Below, one piece after another: positions 57,601-64,000 of a stretch of 64,000 nt of DNA (positions are counted from its first letter, which is position 1; the number at the start of each line of letters is the position of its first letter). A program made the position numbers and the translations under genes. The notes below the pieces were generated by a model. The model saw only the letters and a list, made by a program, of their open reading frames with translations, did no database searches and was not told the origin of the DNA. Origin of the DNA: Nautilus pompilius. Its lineage: Eukaryota; Mollusca; Cephalopoda; Nautilida; Nautilidae. The DNA lies in NCBI GenBank assembly GCA_018389105.1, contig JACATO010000048.1, forward strand, positions 62,001-126,000, written 5' to 3'.

Positions 57601-60600
57601 AGCAACAAATTACTGCATAGAAATGTTCTCATAGAAAAATGAATGAATGACCAAGCTTTTTCACCTTGGCTAATATTATGAATAGAAAAGCAGCACCGTC
57701 AATAGTGAACAACCATCTAATACATATTTTCAAGTGTGTGTGTTACTCTTTCATGACCAAACTGTAGCACCTAAAGGCCACAAATTTCTGGGTGTTGATA
57801 TTTCAGAATCCAGGCAAGTTTTTAAGCTATCACACATTGGTTCTAATGCCATTTTTCCTCGTGCAGTGCTGAGTACTCTGGGGAGTTGGTACAAAGCCAT
57901 TTACATTTTTTTTTTACAGTGATCAAATATTAAATTTTAATGTAAAGGAAATTTTTCTTTTGGCAGCTTAAGTAAGCCCAGTATGATCTGTTTACATTCT
58001 CTTCAAGATAGTTGTGAGATTATTTATTTATTAATTTTTTTTTAAGAAAGACGAAGCTGGTGATGTGTAATGTTTTAAAAAAAAATGATGATGGATGAGA
58101 TCAGGAAAAATCTGAATTTATTTTTAACCTGCCTTCATTAACTCTTTTAAAATAGTCTTATATATATATATATAGATTTTTGTATAAGTTTTTTTTTAAA
58201 AAGACATATTTTCATGCAACGATAATGGTGAACTAAGGGAACAGTTTTAATTAATTCTTTTAAAAGTTACCTATATTTTATTTAAGCATTTAGTCTTACA
58301 GCATATGTAACCAAGGTGAAATAGATTGGTGAAAGTACCATTGTTAGCAATAATGATAGGGATTTATTAATGCTCTCCTAAAATTAAATAAAATTAAATG
58401 TTTTAGTAACATGCTGTTAAAAATGTAGGTTTAGCAGACTACAGATTTTTTTTCTTTTTTAATCACAGTAGTTACCCAGAAGAATGGCTGACATGAGCCA
58501 GCAAAACTTTTTCATTCATTGATGTACTGTCAAATTATGGATCACTGCTACATCAGTCCATCAAGGATTGAACACTTGATAGAGGTAAATAGGGATTTTT
58601 GTTCAAATAAATGGGAACACTTATCTGCTAAAATAGAAATACTGACCATGTAATCTCATCATCATCTTGTCAACAATCTTGAGAATTGAGATCTAAAGAG
58701 AATTTACAAGTTTTATATTCTAAAATGGCGCAGAGAGAGTTGTTAGTAAAAATGTTTGAGATTGGTGAGAAGTAGGGTTGGTCAGGTTACCAAAAGCTTC
58801 TTTTTTTGGCCATACTGAGCTTATATCATTAACTTAATCTGAATATGCATTTGTGCTTCAAAGGAAAAAACAACAACAAACAAATGCATATTCAATTTGT
58901 AATACTTTCACAATGACTTCTTTTTCTATTTTAAGTATTTCTACTACATGTCAAAAGCAGCTCAAATTCTAATTTATTAAATGTCTTCATTAATTAATCT
59001 CATTGCAGACTTTTTCTCAACACCATCTAAGCCAACATACTTTTTACACACATCAAAGCATGTGTTATTAATTCTCAGCAAGTATTCATTTAGTGGGTTT
59101 TACATGAAATGGCACTGGCAAAAATCTTAGAACTTTTTGCTTGTAGATGTGGGAGGAAACTCATGTGGCTAGCTTGTGAAGAAAAGTGAGAACAAACCAT
59201 GCCAGGGAGGTAAGCTAATGGAAATGCAATGTCTTCAGTCTCTTGCTGCTCAACTAATGGCACTTGATCTGAACACTGTTATTGGCTGTGATTATTTTTA
59301 ATTATATCGTAGTTGATGCTCAAAATCAAATCAGCATTTAAGGATATAGTGCTATTTTAATGCCTTTGTAGTTTGTGTATCATTTTAGTGAGAAGAAACA
59401 ATAGTAGCTTCAGAACGTTTTTAAAAAATTCTTTCAGCTAGTAAGCTTTTGCTTGAAATTTTAAGTTTATTTACTTCATTAAAGCCATACAGTATAGCTT
59501 TCACGTGTACCTATTTTGTTGTTAAAATTAAATTATTGTCATCATTAGATAGCAACAAAATGAGTATAGTATCTATTGTGAATTTGGTTTACTATTTTTC
59601 AGTAAAAAAGGATGAATATGATGGAAATTAAAATTTACATACTGCATTCTACTAATGATGAATCATTTTGTAACTGAATTACTTCAACAGAAAGAGAAAG
59701 GGGTTATGCTAATAAACAATATATAACAACTAGATATTTGATATATAGGTCTAGACCCATTTACTAATGAAGATAAATGTAAATGGAACTTAAGAATGAA
59801 TATCTCAGAATTTTGTAGATTGTTTTCTTGGCTACTGCTACACAACTAATATTGATAACAACGATGCTTAGTGATTTTTGTATGCTGTTCTTTAGCTGCT
59901 CATTCAGAACTTTATTTCTGGAATTCCTGTTTCTAGTTTAAAAAAATTCAAGCTTATATATATAATCATGCCAATGGTTTTTATCTTGCTGAAAAAAATC
60001 ATTTATTTATTTACTTTAAATGGTTTTATGAAATATTGATAGAAAACTAACTAGCCATGTTTTTTAAACATCATAAAATAAAAATTTTAGGAAATTTTGA
60101 GTGCATTCGCCTAAAGAATAAGTTAAGCAGGTCTTAGAATCTCATAACTCTTATCTTTTAGAACTCATCTTATGATCATTCTATCTAATATACTGTTTGT
60201 GAATATTTCACATCTTAGTAGATTTAGTAATGTTACATACATGCAATAGTACATATCAAAGGGAAAGAACATATATCATAATGTATTTGTGACAGTTCTT
60301 ATATAGGCAGTCTCTAGTGTCTCAATGAGAGGATTTTTACATTGTTAAATTTGTTTAATAGAACATTAAACCCTGTTTAATCACATTTTTCTTAATTTAA
60401 ATTACAAATTTGTTTTGTATGATGTCAAGATCCTGGCAATATCTTGTTTGACTTTCAAACTACAAATTCAAGAATCTTTTACATATCAGATATATGAATC
60501 CTGTTTTGAATGACAACAAATTCCCATTTCTTTAAACTTGCATTTTAATTTTTTCTTTTTTCCTATCTCTTACTATATATATGTATTTTTATTTTTATTA

Positions 60601-63476
60601 AAGTTTAAGTATATTTCTTCTAATTTTCTATACATTAGCATGCACCAATAAATTGATTTATGTATAAAATAGCTAAGTCTATAATAATGGGTGCCATATT
60701 ATTTCAGATAGGTCAAAATTTTTCTTGTGATCCACATCTTTAATCCTATAAACTCACGTTTAAAATTTAGTGGGAAATTGCAAAATGAATGTGCATGTGT
60801 GTGTGTGTGTGTGTGAAAAATTATGGTATGCAATTCTGATATGTTGTTTCTTATGGAAAAATAGTCTTTAAATTTACAATAGTCCTTTGGAAATCATAAT
60901 CTTTATTCATTCATGTAGTATTATGATTTTATTAACAGCTTTTTGCTATGTATAATTATTTTTAAGGCCAATTAATTGTGGATGCGAACCAAAAGTAAAA
61001 CTGTAGTCATAGCATTAATTTACCTGTAAGTTCTTGTATTACGTCAAATTATGCAATTGTTTACAAATTCTTTGGAACACACTTCCATAATTCAGTGACA
61101 AAGTTTATTTTTTGCTATATATACACCCTGTCACTTTCCATTATCCAAAAAGAAAAATTAAAATTCTCATTGGGGTAGAATGAAGCTAGCATTAGTAATA
61201 ATACTAATAGTATTAATAATAAATCAAAATCATTTCCAGCAGGGAATAAGAAAGGTGGGGGAGACAATACTGGGACATAACCAAGTACTTTTAGGCTTGT
61301 GTAATTTATATCTGTTTGAAGAATCTCTTAAAAATTATTTTTTTATAATGTCAGTAAATCAATTAGTTTAGGTGCTTGGTGTCTAGATTAATGTGAAGGT
61401 GGGATGTAGAAGGGGATTGGTTTACATCAACTGTAATTGATTTACACAGATGCATCATAAAAGAATTCATGGATTTGTAATGTTCTCTGGTCTGTTGCCT
61501 GGGGATCAGGGAGGGATGAGCAGATGTTACACAATGTTTTAACTGGCAGAGCATTAAATAATTATATTTCAAATCTCAGTGATAAATAATAGTATTGGCT
61601 GAAGGCTTATATTTGGTCTGTTTATTGCAAGAGAAGACAATGTGTATGGTATTTTGCCTTTAAAAATTTAATTGTATGCTCTATAATTTTGTAATGTCAC
61701 TAATTCACCCATGAAAGTTTGTATTTCCAATGTTTTAGATTTGTAAAAAAAATAAGAAAACTTAAAAGGCTTAAATCAATTAAGTTACAGTATAAACTCA
61801 GTTGTTGAAATACTTGTGGAAACTTAGTGTTAAGTAATTGGTTTGTCTGATGCATTTTGTGATAGATAAGGCTAGATATATTCCTAACTCCTGAACTGGA
61901 AGCTTCAGATATTTTTATGAAACAACATTTACATATCTTAGACTGTATTAGATTAAAACCTAAAATCTGTTTGCTTTATATTTTAGTTTTTTTTAATGTT
62001 TGACCTCTAACACTGGCAGAATCTCGCTAACTTTTTAAACTCATTTTGTAATGAGGGATGCTTTTGATCCAGTTGATATGGTAAAGAGTATGTTATCATG
62101 TTAACAAATACTAGACACTATCTTTTTTTTGGAAGATAATTTTCACTGAGCATCACATATGCAAGGAAGTGTCTGGAACTTAAAAAGTCACTGTGACTTG
62201 TCATAATAGACAAAACGGATGCTAATGCCAAGATGAGATGGACAATAAAGTATATTTGTGCAGTATCGTAGCCCACACACGATGGTGATATCTATGCCTA
62301 TATGGCCATTAGGATCTATTTTCAAAATGCTTAGGTTATAATCATTTTGGTTTTATAAGACATTAAATAAAACATTTCCCCAGAGAGTGACTTAATGTTA
62401 AAGTGGTGTTTGTATTGCTACAGGCTAAGACTTGCTGATCTGATACAAATGATATCAGATTTTTAGTGCTCCCCATAACTTCTGAAATGGGTCACTGGCA
62501 TTTATAAGAGATTATAGCCAAAGTAATATTTATGAACCATTTAAAATCTTTGAGAAGTCCTTAATAACCTCTGCCAATATTGAACCAACATGCTGTATTT
62601 GGGTTGGTTGGGTTTGTTTTGTTTTTCTCCTCTTTAATGTTGCTGGCTTTACACTCTAGCTTATGCTGCTACTTGTAAGTAATTGTCAAATTAACCTATG
62701 GCATGAGGAGCCCCACTAAACTATTTAAAGGAAGTTTCTGTTTGCCCAGTTCAGCTGAAGAAAAGCAGGCAGATTTGAGTATTTTTAAATACTTAATCTA
62801 TTGATTCTTGAGTACCATTCCTAACAAAAAAAAAGAGAAAAAGTTTATAAACAAATCAAGTGTATACTTAAAAATCATTAAAACCGAGGAGCTGTTTCCT
62901 TGCATGTGTAGATCTTTGGTGGGATTATGCCTAATTAGAAAAATAGCATGAAATTGGAGGAAATATCTAGTAGATTGTCAAGTGTTTAAAAACTGTCTTT
63001 GAATAGGATAATGTCTGTTTTGCATGTTGATTCTCACCGGAAAATAGTACATCATCCACTTTAACTGTAGATTAGTATCAGCACTACCTTTAATTCACCT
63101 CCAAACAGTGCTTTGGTTGCAAACTAATAAACTACCATTTGCAATGGTGTTAATGTTGTGTGCACTGGCAGATTTTTCACCTGATATATTTTGTTTAATA
63201 AAATAATCAGTTACATAGTTGCTGCATGCAATTAACATTTTTAATGCATTCATATATTATCATTTCCAATAAAAATTTGTTTTAGTGTAAAAAGAATATT
63301 CATTGTGTTGTATACAGAAACAAAATAAATCGCTCTGTAGTGGAACATTTAAATTTCATAATTTGTCTTGGTTTAGTTAATAAAATTTGCTTTGTGGAGA
63401 GCAGTTTTTTGTGTTTTTTTTAAACATTGATAAGTTCTAAAACATCAGTTATGGATACAGAAATTTAAAGTCTAAC
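54643..63476 (+). other. utp15 intron running toward the window edge
   Basis: Nearly 9 kb without a recognised exon. It contains an ATT run (57089-57110), TA runs (about 58160), a GT run (60795-60815) and one copy of a dispersed repeat (57721-57860). Confidence 0.55.
57721..57860 (+). repeat. dispersed repeat, copy 1
   Basis: It shares CATATTTTCAA, then TGTAGCACCTAAAGG, GGGTGT and TTTTAAGCTA in the same order with 63477-63625. The shared block follows a short GT run in both. No coding motif was recognised. Confidence 0.65.
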
Positions 63477-63625
63477 ACATATTTTCAATAGTTTGTGTGT
63501 TTGTTTGTTACACTCACAGCCAAAATGTAGCACCTAAAGGTCCCAAATTGTGGGTGTAGGAACTTAAAGTCTGGGTAAGATTTTAAGCTACTGCATGTTG
63601 GCCATGAAAACCGTTTTGAGATCAC
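63477..63625 (+). repeat. dispersed repeat, copy 2
   Basis: Partner of 57721-57860, about 5.8 kb downstream in the same orientation. Edges are approximate because they fade gradually. Confidence 0.65.
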
Positions 63626-63699
63626 CAAAGGCCACTTTTCCAAAGCCTTATAGATTACACTTAGTTCACTGCACTCCTTCAAAATAGGTGACCTAGCAG

Positions 63700-63948
63700 C
63701 CTCAAATTAAAATGAAGGTGCCTCAGAATCAAAGTCAAAATCCAAGGGTACCAAAGTCTGGCCTCATTCCCTTTGAATTAATCCAGTTCTCTATAAAACT
63801 CAGCTTTGCTATGCCCATCAATAAAGCACAGAGCCAATCATTGAAAGTTGTTGGTCTCAATTTAGATGGTCTCTGCTTTTCCCACAGACAACTATGTGTT
63901 ACGCCCCAAGGAAAACTAAAATTTTTTTCCATAAAGAGGCAAGGTTAA
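63700..63948 (+). pseudogene. Helitron/PIF1-like helicase, carboxy-terminal fragment
   Basis: The reading IQFSIKLSFAMPINKAQSQSL then GLCFSHRQLCVTPQGK matches the end of the PIF1-like helicase domain of Helitron replicases, where relatives have a F-A-M-T-I-N-K-x-Q-G-Q block and F-S-H-G-Q-L-Y-V-A. The threonine and glycine of the first motif and the glycine of the second are replaced, and the usual S-R-V segment is missing. Upstream domains are not present. It may be a short Helitron scrap or the edge of a retroposed piece. Confidence 0.75.
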
Positions 63949-64000
63949 ATTTAAGTGTAGCTTATAGAATGTTAACAAATGTATTATTACCATCAATTAT

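Overview
The window is AT-rich animal nuclear DNA: long introns with GT-AG junctions, many short simple repeats, and a dense load of decayed transposons. I see nothing bacterial or organellar, no tRNA or rRNA gene that I can defend, and no CRISPR array. The mixture (ZBED5/GTF2IRD2-like hAT, Tigger, two mariner lineages, Tc1, a Ty3/Gypsy element and a Helitron helicase scrap) with multi-kilobase introns suggests an invertebrate. My best guess is a mollusc, perhaps a cephalopod, but that is inference from repeat style and not a marker-based assignment.

One cellular gene is clear: utp15, a WD40 subunit of the U3 snoRNP / small-subunit processome, on the + strand. Four consecutive coding exons lie at 37627-37811, 38226-38349, 49723-49777 and 54517-54642, with matching phases and good splice sites. 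The amino-terminal exon(s) were not found in the window and the carboxy-terminal part must lie beyond base 64000. The introns are about 0.4, 11.4 and 4.7 kb, and the last runs more than 9 kb to the window edge. They are full of mobile elements. A second possible exon of an unidentified membrane protein is at 9220-9353.

Layout. 215-2850 Tigger relic (+); 2881-4732 hAT relic (+); 4980-5400 relic of an unnamed transposon-associated protein family (-); 6150-7145 Tc1 relic (-); 12345-15555 hAT with both ends and target duplication (-), carrying an odd GC-rich insert; 16153-16382 small TIR element; 18180-20486 a nearly intact DNA transposon with CAC termini, roughly 130-bp inverted repeats, a TAA duplication and an uncharacterised transposase (+), the most interesting object here; 21190-21610 Tigger scrap (-); 27016-27793 Tigger deletion derivative with both ends (-); 28150-29510 hAT relic (+); 30700-31250 Tc1 relic (+); 31892-36651 Ty3/Gypsy LTR retrotransposon with both LTRs and a 5-bp duplication (-); 42059-43125 and 44194-45515 two mariners (-); 51959-54057 hAT with a perfect 8-bp duplication (-); 63700-63948 Helitron PIF1-like helicase scrap (+).

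All transposase and polyprotein reading frames I could read are broken by frameshifts, stops or lost catalytic residues, so the window mostly records past transposition around one conserved ribosome-biogenesis gene. Boundaries of LTR, hAT, Tigger and CAC-type elements were fixed by reading matching ends and target duplications by eye. Family assignments come from recalled protein motifs; no database search was run.
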